From Candidatus Epilinea brevis (lineage in GTDB: Bacteria > Chloroflexota > Anaerolineae > Epilineales > Epilineaceae), in contig JADJUE010000002.1 of assembly GCA_016710785.1 (NCBI GenBank), positions 632,430-696,429 of the forward strand: DNA of 64,000 nt. Direction: 5' to 3'. Shown here piece after piece: positions 17,023 through 29,689 of this stretch. The stretch's first letter is position 1, and each line of letters starts with the position of its first letter. The position numbers and the translations under genes were made by a program. The notes beneath the pieces are model-generated. The model did no database searches and had not been told where the DNA came from. It saw only the letters and a program-made list of their open reading frames with translations.

Positions 17023-17028
17023 TATAAT
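17023..17028 (+). promoter_or_regulatory. Consensus -10 box upstream of htpG
   Basis: A perfect TATAAT lies 55 bases before the htpG GTG start, in the divergent gap with the SanA-like gene. No good -35 is seen 16-18 bases upstream, so an alternative sigma factor or an activator may be needed. Confidence 0.4.
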
Positions 17029-17083
17029 TCTCCAGGTTCCATCCAGTTGCCGCCAGCATCCCCCTGCCTCAGGAGTCGCCGCC

Positions 17084-19030
17084 GTGACCGACCACGCACC
17101 TCAAGAGCATCGCTTCCAGGCTGAGACCGCCAGCCTCCTGGACATGATGATCCACCACCTCTACACCCGACGGGAGGTCTTTCTCCGCGAGTTGATCTCC
17201 AACGCTTCGGACGCCATCGACCGCCAGCGGCTGCTGGCCCTGACCAGCGCGGGGGCGGGGGCGGAAGCCGACGACTACCGCATCCGGCTGATCCCGGACG
17301 CGGCCGCGGGCACCTTGGTGGTGGAGGACAACGGCATCGGCATGAGCGAGGAGGAGGTGGTGACCCATCTGGGCACCATCGCGCGCAGTGGCACAGCCGC
17401 GGCCCGCCAAGGCGCCGCCGCGGAGGGCCAGGACTCGACGGGGCTCATCGGTCAGTTCGGCGTGGGCTTCTACAGCGTGTTCATGGTGGCCGACGAGGTG
17501 CAGGTGCTCACGCGGCGCATCGAAGATGCCAGCGGCGTCGAATGGCGTTCCAGCGGCGGCGAAGGCTTCCAGGTGCGTCGAATGCCCGACCTGCCGCATG
17601 GAACGCGGATCACCCTGCATCTGCGTCGCGACACGCCCCCTGCCGCCCCCGCCGTCGATGACGCCGCTGAAGCGCCGGCCGACGAGCGGCCGGCGGCCGA
17701 GGCCTTCACCGATCCAGAGCTGCTTCGGCAGATCGTGAAACGACACAGCGACTTCATTGCCTTTCCGATTCTGCTCGTGTCGCCGGAGGGGTCCGCAGGT
17801 GTCCGCGAGGAACAGATCAACTCTACACGGCCGCTCTGGACCCGCCGTCCGGCGGAGGTGAGCGCTGAGGACTATGCCGAGTTCTACCACCATCTGGCCC
17901 ACGACTGGTCCGAACCCTACGCGGTCATCCACCAGCACGTGGAGGGCATGCGCGAGTACACCGCCCTGCTCTTCATCCCTGGCCGCCGCCCGGTGGACCT
18001 CGATGCCCGCGAGCATCGTCGCGGTCTGCAGCTCTACGCCCGGCGGGTCTTCATCATGGACGAATGCCGGGAGCTGATGCCGGAATACCTGCGATTCGTG
18101 CGCGGTCTGGTGGACAGCCCCGACCTGCCGCTCAACGTCTCTCGCGAGAGCATCCAGGAAGACCGGCTGCTCATGGCCATGCGCCGTCAACTGACGCGCC
18201 GGGTGCTGTCGGAACTGGCCGAGCGCCTGGGTTCCGACCGCGCGGCCTACGAGCATTTCTGGGAGTCCTTCGGCGCCGTGCTCAAGGAGGGCTTCCATTA
18301 TGAGCCGGCCCAGGCACCCCGACTGAAAGAGATCTGCTTGTTCCGCAGCAGTTCGCAGGAGGGCTGGTCGACGCTTGCCGAGATCTCCAGTCGCCGCGTG
18401 GAAGGCCAGTCGGCGCTCTACTACCTGACTGGCGAGCGCCTGGATGCCTTGCGTTCCGCGCCGCAACTGGAGGCCCTGCGTCGCCGCGGCGTCGAGGTGA
18501 TCCTGCTGGCGGATGGCATCGACGAGATCGTCATCGCCCAGTTGGGTGAGGTCGATGGCTTGCCGCCGCGTTCGGTGGCCCAGGGCCAACTGGACCTGGA
18601 GGGCTTGCCGGAGCCGCCGCCCACCGAGGGAGCCGATTCCGCCACCGCTGTCCAGCTGGAGCCGCTCCTGGCGCAGCTGGGGCAGCAGCTGGCCGACCGG
18701 GTATCGGCGGTGCGGGTGTCGACCCGCTTGACCGACAGTGCCGCCTGCCTCGTCGACGAGGAGGGGGCGCCCTCCGCCCAGTTGCTGCACATCCTCCGCG
18801 CCATGGGCCAGGAGCCGCCGGCGCCGCACCGCGTCCTGGAGGTCAACGCCGCGCATCCGCTGTTGCAGCGCATGCAGCTCCGCGCCCAGGTGAGCCCCGA
18901 CGATCCGGTTCTGGCCGAGTACGCGTCGCTGCTCCATGACCTGGCGCTGCTGGCCGAGGGCACGGCTCCGGCCGACGGCGCCGGCCTGGCCACGCGTCTG
19001 GCCGCGGTCATGACCCGCGCCATGGGCTGA
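17084..19030 (+). CDS. htpG: Molecular chaperone HtpG (Hsp90)
   Basis: 648-residue cytosolic Hsp90 that binds ATP and helps client proteins mature, mainly under stress. The N-terminal ATPase motifs are clear: LRELISNASDA, then VEDNGIGMS and GLIGQFGVGFYS. The middle domain carries LNVSRESIQE (about residue 348) with its catalytic Arg. The C-terminal dimerisation domain ends conventionally after LHDLALLAEG. The length is typical. The start is the GTG at 17084, giving MTDHAPQEHRFQAE. A perfect -10 box lies upstream. galE follows in the same direction after 49 bases and may be cotranscribed. Confidence 0.93.
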   Translation: MTDHAPQEHRFQAETASLLDMMIHHLYTRREVFLRELISNASDAIDRQRLLALTSAGAGAEADDYRIRLIPDAAAGTLVVEDNGIGMSEEEVVTHLGTIARSGTAAARQGAAAEGQDSTGLIGQFGVGFYSVFMVADEVQVLTRRIEDASGVEWRSSGGEGFQVRRMPDLPHGTRITLHLRRDTPPAAPAVDDAAEAPADERPAAEAFTDPELLRQIVKRHSDFIAFPILLVSPEGSAGVREEQINSTRPLWTRRPAEVSAEDYAEFYHHLAHDWSEPYAVIHQHVEGMREYTALLFIPGRRPVDLDAREHRRGLQLYARRVFIMDECRELMPEYLRFVRGLVDSPDLPLNVSRESIQEDRLLMAMRRQLTRRVLSELAERLGSDRAAYEHFWESFGAVLKEGFHYEPAQAPRLKEICLFRSSSQEGWSTLAEISSRRVEGQSALYYLTGERLDALRSAPQLEALRRRGVEVILLADGIDEIVIAQLGEVDGLPPRSVAQGQLDLEGLPEPPPTEGADSATAVQLEPLLAQLGQQLADRVSAVRVSTRLTDSAACLVDEEGAPSAQLLHILRAMGQEPPAPHRVLEVNAAHPLLQRMQLRAQVSPDDPVLAEYASLLHDLALLAEGTAPADGAGLATRLAAVMTRAMG

Positions 19031-19079
19031 AGGCCGCAGCGACGCGACCCATCACCAACACCCCATTGGAGTTCTCCAA

Positions 19080-20066
19080 ATGAAGCTTCTGGTCACCGGC
19101 GGCGCGGGCTACATCGGCAGCATCACCACTGCGGAGCTGATCCACGCGGGGCATGAGGTGGTCGTGCTGGACAACCTCTATCAGGGCCACCGCGGCGCGG
19201 TGCATCCACGAGCGACCTTCGTAGAAGGCGACCTGGCCGACCGGAGCTGCCTGGCGCAGCTTTTCGCCGACCAGCCTGACATCGGCGGCATCATGCATTT
19301 CGCCTCCTATACCCTGGTCGGGGAGAGCATGGCGCAACCGCTCAAGTACCTGCGGGACAATCTGGTCAACGCGGCCAACCTGCTGGAGGCCGCCACCGCG
19401 GCCGGTGTGCGGCGGTTCATCCTCTCCTCCACGGCCAATCTGTTCGACGATCCGGAGCGCATGCCGATCGATGAGGATGAGCGCATCGTGCCCGGATCGC
19501 CCTACGGCGAGTCCAAGTTCTTCATCGAGCGGCTGCTGCACTGGTTTGAGCGCATCCACGGCTGGCGCTTTGCCTGCCTGCGCTACTTCAACGCCTGCGG
19601 TGATCTTCCCGACATCGGCGAGGACCACGACCCAGAGACGCACCTCATCCCCCTGGTGCTGCAGGTGGCTCTCGGTCAGCGGGAAGCGATCGCGGTGTTC
19701 GGTGATGACTACCCGACGCGCGACGGCACCTGCGTCCGCGACTACGTCCATGTGGTGGACCTGGCCGGAGCGCATATCCTGGCCCTGGAAGCGCTGGACC
19801 GACTCGGCAGCCGTCGCTACAACCTGGGCAACGGCCAGGGCTACACGGTGATGGAGGTCATCCAGGCCTGCCGGCGTGTGACCGGGCGGCCCATCCCGCA
19901 TGTCGTCGCCCCGCGCCGCGCCGGAGACCCGGCCACGCTCATCGCCAGTTCGGACGCCATCCGGCGCGAGCTCGGCTGGCAGCCGCGCTTCCCCGACCTG
20001 GACGCCATCGTCGCCAGCGCCTGGGAGTGGCACCGCGAGCATCCGCGGGGTTACGCCGGCGGGTGA
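19080..20066 (+). CDS. galE: UDP-glucose 4-epimerase GalE
   Basis: 328-residue NAD-dependent epimerase that interconverts UDP-glucose and UDP-galactose, supplying galactose units for surface polysaccharides. The Rossmann motif GGAGYIG is at residues 7-13; the catalytic Ser/Thr lie in SSTANLF and the YxxxK pair in YGESK (about residue 141). CLRYFNACG and YNLGNGQGYT are also typical of the family. The last 16 bases overlap the 3' end of the convergent DAHP synthase gene. The RBS before the ATG is weak. Confidence 0.9.
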   Translation: MKLLVTGGAGYIGSITTAELIHAGHEVVVLDNLYQGHRGAVHPRATFVEGDLADRSCLAQLFADQPDIGGIMHFASYTLVGESMAQPLKYLRDNLVNAANLLEAATAAGVRRFILSSTANLFDDPERMPIDEDERIVPGSPYGESKFFIERLLHWFERIHGWRFACLRYFNACGDLPDIGEDHDPETHLIPLVLQVALGQREAIAVFGDDYPTRDGTCVRDYVHVVDLAGAHILALEALDRLGSRRYNLGNGQGYTVMEVIQACRRVTGRPIPHVVAPRRAGDPATLIASSDAIRRELGWQPRFPDLDAIVASAWEWHREHPRGYAGG

Positions 20067-21181
20067 TCGCCCCGGGCGGGTTCCATGCCGCGGCCGATGC
20101 CTTCCGCCAAGCGGGCCAGACGCTGAGTGAGTTCGTCCAGCTGCTCGATGCGCAGCGCTTGCGGCCCGTCGGAAAGGGCGGCCTCCGGATGGGGATGGAA
20201 CTCGAACATCACGCCGTCGAGTCCTGCGGCCAGGGCCGCGCAAGCGAGTGGCAACACCAACTCAGGCCGGCCCGTGGCGTGGGACGGGTCGATGATCACC
20301 GGCAGGTGGGTCATCGACTTGGCCTGCACGGCGGTGGCCAGGTCCAGGGTGAAGCGCGTGTTGGGGTTGAAGGTACGGATGCCGCGCTCGCACAGGATCA
20401 CCTGGCCGTTGCCACCCGCCAACAGGTACTCTGCCGCCAGAAGCCATTCTTCCAGGGTGGCGCTGGCGCCTCGCTTCAAGATGACCGGGCGGTCGACATC
20501 CCCCAGGGCTTTCAGCAGTTCGAAATTCTGCATGTTGCGCGCGCCCACCTGGAAGGCATCAACCAAGGGGTACATCCGCTCCAGGTGGCTGGGGTCGAGG
20601 ATCTCGCTGACCACCGGCAATCCCGTGGCTCTACCGGCTTCGGCCAGCAACTCAACGCCGCGCATGCCCAGGCCTTGGAAGGCGTAGGGGCTGGTGCGAG
20701 GCTTGAAGGCGCCGCCTCGCAGCACGTGGATGCCCGCGCGGGCCGCAGCGCGCGCCGCGGCCTGGATCTGAGCCCGGCTCTCCACCGCGCAGGGGCCACC
20801 CACGAGGACGAAGCCCTGGCCGAAGGTCGCTCCGGCAACACGCACGCGGCTGCCGGCCGGCACGGCATCGCGGCGAACCAGGCGATGTGGGGTGTCCACG
20901 GCGATCAGATCGGCGGCCACGCCTGCTTCGATCAAAGTCTGCTCCAGCATGTCGCGCCGCGCCGCGCCGATGGAAACGATGCCCGATCCCAGGTCATGGA
21001 AGGCGGCCTCGAGTAGTCGACCGCGCAAGCGGTCCGCCAGACCCTGGACGGCCCGTTCGCTTGCGCCAGGGCTCAGGCGCACCAGCCAGGCGCCGGACTC
21101 CCGCGGCAGCCCCGGAGCATCGGGAACCGCAAGGCGGTCATTCAGCAGCGGCATGGTCAAGGGCCGGTCGGACTTGGGCAT
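20051..21181 (-). CDS. aroF: 3-deoxy-7-phosphoheptulonate (DAHP) synthase, AroF/AroA-type
   Basis: 376 residues. The enzyme condenses phosphoenolpyruvate and erythrose-4-phosphate, the first step of the shikimate pathway. It belongs to the single-domain type with an N-terminal ferredoxin-like regulatory extension (about residues 30-95). The catalytic barrel begins around VLVGGPCAVES and includes RGGAFKPRTSPYAFQG, ILKRGASAT, ILCERGIRTF and IIDPSHATGR. I start it at the ATG at 21181 (upstream AGGA) rather than further upstream, because a good promoter lies at 21239-21267. Other aromatic-pathway genes are not adjacent. Confidence 0.9.
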   Translation of the reverse strand: MPKSDRPLTMPLLNDRLAVPDAPGLPRESGAWLVRLSPGASERAVQGLADRLRGRLLEAAFHDLGSGIVSIGAARRDMLEQTLIEAGVAADLIAVDTPHRLVRRDAVPAGSRVRVAGATFGQGFVLVGGPCAVESRAQIQAAARAAARAGIHVLRGGAFKPRTSPYAFQGLGMRGVELLAEAGRATGLPVVSEILDPSHLERMYPLVDAFQVGARNMQNFELLKALGDVDRPVILKRGASATLEEWLLAAEYLLAGGNGQVILCERGIRTFNPNTRFTLDLATAVQAKSMTHLPVIIDPSHATGRPELVLPLACAALAAGLDGVMFEFHPHPEAALSDGPQALRIEQLDELTQRLARLAEGIGRGMEPARGDHPPA

Positions 21182-21238
21182 GATGGTTTCCTCTTCCTCT
21201 GTCGGCGAGGGCACGCACGACCGACACCCCTGAGGTCC

Positions 21239-21267
21239 ACTATAGGCGCGGGAACAAGGGGCGACAA
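21239..21267 (-). promoter_or_regulatory. Promoter of the DAHP synthase gene
   Basis: On the minus strand TTGTCG (21267-21262), a 17-base spacer and TATAGT (21244-21239) lie 57 bases before the ATG. Its position within the longer open frame supports the shorter protein start. Confidence 0.6.
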
Positions 21268-21387
21268 CCGTTCGCGGGTCCGAACTGCGTCCGAGTCCGC
21301 GTCCCGGCCAAGGGCCTGTTGTTGTCGGACGGCGGCTCTGCGGTCCTGGTAGGGCTGCCCCCACCATGGCTCGGCAGGCCGAGCTGC

Positions 21388-21969
21388 CTACGGTCGGAGC
21401 GGCGCCGCGATGAACCGCAGACCGATCTGCCCGGCCTCATCCTCCAGCACCAACACATCGGCGACTGACAGCCTGAAGTGGGTCACGCGCCCCAGATAGT
21501 CCAGGAAGCGCGCCTCCTGCTCGTTCAGCAAGGGGTCCAGGCAGGCCATCTGGGTGACGGCTGTCTGCGGCAGGTGCAGCGCCTGCCCGTCGGACGTTGT
21601 CGCCCCGAAGATGACGGGACCGCTGAAGCTGTTGCAGCCGCTGTTGCCCGCCACCCTTCCGCCGACGAAGGTCAGGGTGGGTTCCCAGCCATCCGAACTA
21701 TCGGTGATCGTCGACCCTTCGTCAAAGCTGTCGAGCTGCCAGACGCGGCCGCTGAGGCCTGCAGGGATGCTGTCGGCCACGAGCGTCGGTCCGGTCGGGC
21801 CATCCGTGGCCGCCGGCGGGGGGCTCGCCTCGACCAGCGCGGTAGCGGCTACCGGCTTGCCCGAGGGAAGACTGGACCCTTCGGTGCAGGCCATTGCGGC
21901 CATCGCGACCATGGCCAGATGGATCATGGCTCGGAGACGGGGAACGGTCGGCATCGTGGCACTCCACAC
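21388..21969 (-). CDS. META-domain lipoprotein
   Basis: 193 residues. The N-terminus has a hydrophobic signal ending AAMAC, a plausible lipobox, followed by a Pro/Ala/Thr-rich spacer. The second half matches a META/HslJ domain: the WQLDSF start, then TLTFVGGRVAGNSGCNSFSG and a late MACLDP. META domains occur in heat-shock and motility-related lipoproteins with no firmly established function. Attachment to the outer face of the membrane is inferred from the lipobox. The gene stands alone, with about 200 bases to aroF and 80 to osmC. Confidence 0.8.
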   Translation of the reverse strand: MWSATMPTVPRLRAMIHLAMVAMAAMACTEGSSLPSGKPVAATALVEASPPPAATDGPTGPTLVADSIPAGLSGRVWQLDSFDEGSTITDSSDGWEPTLTFVGGRVAGNSGCNSFSGPVIFGATTSDGQALHLPQTAVTQMACLDPLLNEQEARFLDYLGRVTHFRLSVADVLVLEDEAGQIGLRFIAAPLRP

Positions 21970-22050
21970 GGGACTGAGGGATGGAGGAACGAAAGAGCGG
22001 CGATGGGGGGCCTGGTGACGAACGACCCTTCACCCGGTGGCTTGCGGCGA

Positions 22051-22482
22051 TCAGTCCTCCGTCGAGTTCTCCACCACCCGCACCACGGTGTGAACCGCGG
22101 TGGCCTCGCGCAAGCTGGCAGAGACCGAGCAATACTTCTCATCGGACAGGAACACGGCGCGCTCCACGGCCGCCTGGCTCAGGTTGCGCCCGCGCGCCTC
22201 ATAGGTGACGGTGATGCTGGTGAATCGCATCGGATGGTCTTCGGCCCGCTCGCCTTCGACGAAGATCTTGAGATCGGTGAGCTCCTGACGCTTCTTCTTG
22301 AGGATGGAGACGACGTCGATGGCCGTGCAGCCGGCGAGCGCCATGAGCAGCAGCTCCATCGGCGACGGCCCCCGCCGGTCATTGCCGGCAGCCGGGTTGT
22401 CCATCAATACGGCGAGGCCGCCTGATTCGCCGACGAAGGTCTGATCCCGCATCCAGGTGACGGTGGCGGATTTGCTGGCCAT
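22051..22482 (-). CDS. OsmC/Ohr-family protein
   Basis: 143 residues. OsmC-family proteins are thiol-dependent peroxidases that reduce organic hydroperoxides. The two redox Cys residues are visible: one in LAGCTAID (about residue 52) and one in DEKYCSVSASL (about 118). The beginning KSATVTWM and the central NPAAGNDRRGPSPMELLLMAL are typical of the YhfA-type branch of the family. The length is normal. It follows the 22492-23634 gene by nine bases and is probably cotranscribed with it. Confidence 0.9.
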   Translation of the reverse strand: MASKSATVTWMRDQTFVGESGGLAVLMDNPAAGNDRRGPSPMELLLMALAGCTAIDVVSILKKKRQELTDLKIFVEGERAEDHPMRFTSITVTYEARGRNLSQAAVERAVFLSDEKYCSVSASLREATAVHTVVRVVENSTED

Positions 22483-22491
22483 GCATTACCT

Positions 22492-23634
22492 CTACTTCGT
22501 GCTGCCGCGTCGCCCGCGACGGGGTTGGCGTGCGCTGGAATCCTTCGATGGGGTGGTGGGGGTTCCGTCAGGCGATTCGAGCCGTTGCAGGCCGGTCGGT
22601 CGGTCGCTTGTCCTGGCTGCGGGACCGGTTGGGGAGGGTCCTTCGGGCGTCACAGTGACGGCTGTCGGATCTTCCGTGCCGGCGATGGGCGACCGCGCAA
22701 TCGCCGGGAGCGGCAGACGCGCGCGGGCCCACCAGGCGCCCAGCAGGCCGATGCCTGCCAGGAGCAGGGTGAAGCCGGCCAGGAGGCCAGGGCGCCCGGC
22801 TTGACGCAGGGCTTCCGCACCACTGGGCGCGGTCCGGGCCACAAGGCCGTCGGGAGCATCCTGCCTGGCGGACGGGGCGATCGTGGCGGCCGCCGGTCGG
22901 CTGGACAGCACCTCATAGGATGCGCAATGCTCCAGGGCCGCGCCGCTGGAGATCAGGGTGGCGCAGATGCCGGTGCGTTCGCTACCGGCCCGGGCCACCC
23001 GCCCGTTGAGGCGCAGGCTGCTGCGTTCGCCGGGAGCGAAGCGCAGCAGATGCCAGCTCAGCAGGTTCCCGGCGCGGCTGACTTCGCCGGACCGGACCTG
23101 GGCTTCGAAGGCGATGAGCACGTCGGGCGCGGCCACATCGACGACCATGCCGTCGACCGCCAGATCGCCCTGATTGACCAGATCCAAGGTGAAAGTCGCT
23201 GATTCGCCCAGCAGCAGCACCGGCGGCGCGGCGCTGAAGGTCAGGCGCAGCCCCCCAGCGGCAAGCGGTGTCGGCGTCGGCAATGATGTGGCGCGAGGCG
23301 TGCGCGTGGGCCGCTGGGTGCGTGCGGGCAAGGCAAAGCCCGGCGGCGGCGGTGTGGCGCTGCCCTCAGGGGCGGCCGGCGGCGCCTCGTCGGCTTGCTC
23401 GTCCTCGTCGTCCGGCTCGTCCTTGGGAAGGGGGGTGGGGGGGTACCGCGGCTCCGCCGTCACCGGCAGTTCCGAGCGACTGCTGGTCGGCGGCGCAGTC
23501 TGGGCCCCGGCTGGGGGGGTGAACAGGGTCGTCGGCATGGCCAGCGACAGCAGCACAGCCAGCAGCCAGCCGAGCCTGATGCGACAGGGGCTGAGATGCC
23601 GAGCGTGGACAGGGCCGGCGAATCGGGTGGGCAT
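22492..23634 (-). CDS. Membrane-anchored extracellular protein with a CARDB/DUF11-like domain
   Basis: 380 residues. A signal sequence (about 20-45) is followed by a low-complexity Pro/Glu/Asp/Thr stretch with a short 'TRTPRATSLPTPTP' linker. A β-sandwich domain spans about 130-260, resembling CARDB/DUF11 modules (LVNQGDLAVDGMVVDV, then FAPGERSSLRLNGRV). A single transmembrane helix (about 288-310, AGFTLLLAGIGLLGAWW) is followed by a cytoplasmic tail. This layout suits a surface protein exposed outside and anchored near its C-terminus. The precise function is unknown. It is another Chloroflexota-style 'PTATP' secreted protein. Confidence 0.7.
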   Translation of the reverse strand: MPTRFAGPVHARHLSPCRIRLGWLLAVLLSLAMPTTLFTPPAGAQTAPPTSSRSELPVTAEPRYPPTPLPKDEPDDEDEQADEAPPAAPEGSATPPPPGFALPARTQRPTRTPRATSLPTPTPLAAGGLRLTFSAAPPVLLLGESATFTLDLVNQGDLAVDGMVVDVAAPDVLIAFEAQVRSGEVSRAGNLLSWHLLRFAPGERSSLRLNGRVARAGSERTGICATLISSGAALEHCASYEVLSSRPAAATIAPSARQDAPDGLVARTAPSGAEALRQAGRPGLLAGFTLLLAGIGLLGAWWARARLPLPAIARSPIAGTEDPTAVTVTPEGPSPTGPAARTSDRPTGLQRLESPDGTPTTPSKDSSARQPRRGRRGSTK

Positions 23635-23685
23635 GGCAGGGGCATCTTAGCATAGGGGCCGTGTACCGCGCTGACCCTGGCCCGC

Positions 23686-23713
23686 TTGTCCAGTGGCCCT
23701 CAGCGGGTACAAT
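23686..23713 (+). promoter_or_regulatory. Promoter of the GNAT acetyltransferase gene
   Basis: TTGTCC (23686-23691), a 16-base spacer and TACAAT (23708-23713) lie about 50 bases before the ATG at 23765, which is preceded by an AAGGAG ribosome-binding site. Confidence 0.6.
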
Positions 23714-23764
23714 GCTGATCGCCAGGACGGTTCGTCGATCCGGAGCCACGAAGGAGTACTTGTC

Positions 23765-24301
23765 ATGCTGCAAGGCACCCATATCACCCTGCGCCCGATG
23801 GAAAAGTCCGACCTGCCGCGGTTGTGGGAGTTTGCCCAGGACCTTGACCTGGGTTTGCTCACCGGCGCCGACGGTCGCCCGATCTCGCACGCCGCCGTCG
23901 ATCGCATCTACGAGGAACGGTGGACCGGGAGGGATGTCGATGCCGTTCGCTGGGCCATCGATGCCCATGGCATCGTCGTCGGCGGGGTCGAGCTGGCGCC
24001 CATTCACTGGCGGAACCGGTCGGCAGAACTGGCCGTATGGATCGGCGACTCTGTTTCGCGCCGCCGCGGCTTTGGACTCGATGCCATGCAGCTGGCCCTG
24101 GCCTACGCATTTCGTACCTTGGGCCTGCACCGTGTGAGCTACGTCATCCCTGAGGCCAACCAGGCCGCTTTGGCGGCCTACCTTCGCGCCGGCTTCCGCG
24201 AAGAAGGGCATCTCCGGCAAGCCGTCTACCGCGACGGTCGGTACCATGACTTGATCGCTCTGGGCATCCTCAGGGATGAATGGGAAGAACATCGCGATTG
24301 A
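23765..24301 (+). CDS. GNAT-family N-acetyltransferase (RimJ/RimL-like)
   Basis: 178 residues. The protein begins MLQGTHITLRPMEKSDLP, the usual start of the RimJ/RimL branch, which acetylates N-terminal amines of ribosomal proteins or small molecules. The acetyl-CoA loop is SRRRGFGLDAMQ (about residue 100) and the following helix carries LALAYAF. The C-terminal motif AALAAYLRAGFREEG is also typical. The actual substrate cannot be told from the sequence. The start at 23765 was chosen for its AAGGAG site and because the promoter lies inside the longer frame. Confidence 0.88.
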   Translation: MLQGTHITLRPMEKSDLPRLWEFAQDLDLGLLTGADGRPISHAAVDRIYEERWTGRDVDAVRWAIDAHGIVVGGVELAPIHWRNRSAELAVWIGDSVSRRRGFGLDAMQLALAYAFRTLGLHRVSYVIPEANQAALAAYLRAGFREEGHLRQAVYRDGRYHDLIALGILRDEWEEHRD

Positions 24302-24366
24302 CGGCGACGTAGACATGGGTTGCGGATGGCGAGCGTATCCGCCCTATCGCCGGCCGGCAGGCCCGC

Positions 24367-24810
24367 TCAAGATTGGGACGGTCCGTTAGGAGGCAGCAAG
24401 CGGTCTTCCAGTTCAGCCAGGCTGGCGGCCAGACTGTTGTGCAGGGCGGTGACCTCGGCCGTCAGTTCTGCGAAATGGGCCGTCATGTCGATGCGCAGCG
24501 CGTTGAAGCGGCTGAGTTCGGCGCTGTCGGCCAAACGGCGCGAGGCGTCCATCTCCTTGCTGCTTCGCCGCAACTCGATCAAGGTCTGCGCCCGCAGGCT
24601 GAGAGCGAACAGCACAAAGAGCAGGCAGAGCACCCCGATGAATGCCAGGAGGACGACCCCCAGCGGCGCCTGCAAGCGGGCACCCAGGAAGCGCAGGGTG
24701 GACGGCGGATCCGAGGGGCGGCCGAAGAAGGCCGTTTCGTTCTGCCAGACAAAGACGGCCAACAGGGCCAGCAGGGCCAGCATGAGCAGGCTCTTGAAGG
24801 GGATGCGCAT
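24367..24810 (-). CDS. LapA-like two-helix membrane protein with a coiled coil
   Basis: 147 residues. Two transmembrane helices (about 8-24 and 50-70) enclose a short loop and are followed by a helical, probably coiled-coil cytoplasmic tail with LIELRRSSKEMDAS and repeated heptad Leu/Ala positions. This is the arrangement of LapA (DUF1049) proteins, which are linked to envelope assembly. The gene lies convergent to the acetyltransferase gene and divergent from rpoB, with about 300 bases to the rpoB start. Confidence 0.65.
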   Translation of the reverse strand: MRIPFKSLLMLALLALLAVFVWQNETAFFGRPSDPPSTLRFLGARLQAPLGVVLLAFIGVLCLLFVLFALSLRAQTLIELRRSSKEMDASRRLADSAELSRFNALRIDMTAHFAELTAEVTALHNSLAASLAELEDRLLPPNGPSQS

Positions 24811-25114
24811 GGCGAAGACTCCACGGTGACGTCCGACGGGCGAGGAGCCGCGGCGGGTTGAGGGGGAGTCCCGCCGGACCTGTGACTACCATGAACATGA
24901 TATCGCAAGGCGCGCAGGAAAGCAGTGGCGCAACGCGCCATCGGCGCCGCGTCCCCCACCGGGGTGTCACCGGGACCTCAGCCGATCATGACTTGACAGT
25001 CTATAGGATGTTCGACTATTATCTCCCCTTGGCCCTATTGACGGCGCATTTACATAAGGGTCATCATCCAGGGTTGCCCCTCCGCCGCCTCATGCTGCAA
25101 GGAGCGAAGGTCGA
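24811..25114. promoter_or_regulatory. Divergent region upstream of rpoB
   Basis: No gene is seen. On the plus strand TTGACA (24993-24998), an 18-base spacer and TATTAT (25017-25022) form a strong rpoB promoter, giving a leader of about 85 bases. A good AAGGAG site precedes the rpoB ATG. No rplJ-rplL genes and no attenuator hairpin are present here, unlike the classic rplKAJL-rpoBC arrangement. Confidence 0.7.
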
Positions 25115-29056
<3,942 letters not shown>

Positions 29057-29114
29057 TCCTTGGATCCCGGGGCCGGGACAGATCTCGGCATCGGCCCGCC
29101 GCGGTGTCGCAAAG

Positions 29115-29143
29115 TTGACAGTGCCGTTTGAGCGGCATATACT
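29115..29143 (+). promoter_or_regulatory. Promoter of the rpsL-rpsG-fusA-tuf (str) block
   Basis: A near-consensus pair: TTGACA (29115-29120), exactly 17 bases, then TATACT (29138-29143). It lies between rpoB and rpsL, so ribosomal genes here are started separately from rpoB, with a leader of about 80 bases before the GTG of rpsL. Confidence 0.85.
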
Positions 29144-29230
29144 CACACCTCATGTTTTTGCACTGGGGGGCGCGTCTAAGGCCGCGCCAGCCGGGCAGCG
29201 TTCGAGATTGACAATCCGGGAGCAGTCATC

Positions 29231-29689
29231 GTGCCCACCATCAATCAACTGGTTCGCAAGGGGCGTCGGTCGCCTTCCAAGAAGAGCAAGGCTCCGGCGC
29301 TGCTCTTCGGTTTCAACGCATCCCAGCGGCGCATGACGCGCATCGACAAGGGTGCGCCGCAAAAGCGCGGGGTGTGCACGAAGGTCGCGACGATGACCCC
29401 CAAGAAGCCGAACTCGGCGCTTCGCAAGTTTGCTCGCGTGCGCCTGTCAAACGGGATGGAGGTCACGGCCTACATCCCTGGGGAGGGGCACAACCTCCAG
29501 GAGCATTCCACGGTGTTGATTCGCGGCGGTCGCGTGAAGGACCTCCCTGGGGTTCGTTACCATATCGTTCGCGGTGCCTTGGATTCCAGTGGTGTCGCTG
29601 CGCGTCGCCGGAGCCGGTCGCATTACGGAGCCAAGCGGCCGAAGCCGGGCCAGGTGGCGCCCGTCAAGGGCAAGGGCGGCCGGCGCTAG
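29231..29689 (+). CDS. rpsL: Small-subunit ribosomal protein uS12
   Basis: 152 residues beginning with GTG. uS12 lines the decoding site and is the target of streptomycin-resistance mutations. The conserved segments TPKKPNSALRK and LIRGGRVKDLPGVRYHIVRG are unchanged and carry the two sensitive Lys positions. Between KSKAPAL and the RGVCTKV segment lies the extra stretch FGFNASQRRMTRIDK, the 'long form' of S12 known from Gram-positive and related bacteria. A basic C-terminal tail (KGKGGRR) follows. A strong promoter and a short leader precede it. Confidence 0.96.
   Translation: MPTINQLVRKGRRSPSKKSKAPALLFGFNASQRRMTRIDKGAPQKRGVCTKVATMTPKKPNSALRKFARVRLSNGMEVTAYIPGEGHNLQEHSTVLIRGGRVKDLPGVRYHIVRGALDSSGVAARRRSRSHYGAKRPKPGQVAPVKGKGGRR

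Noticed and set aside
17069..18937. A 622-codon frame antisense to htpG
   Set aside because: HtpG is intact with all Hsp90 motifs; the antisense frame is Gln/His/Arg-rich without any motif.
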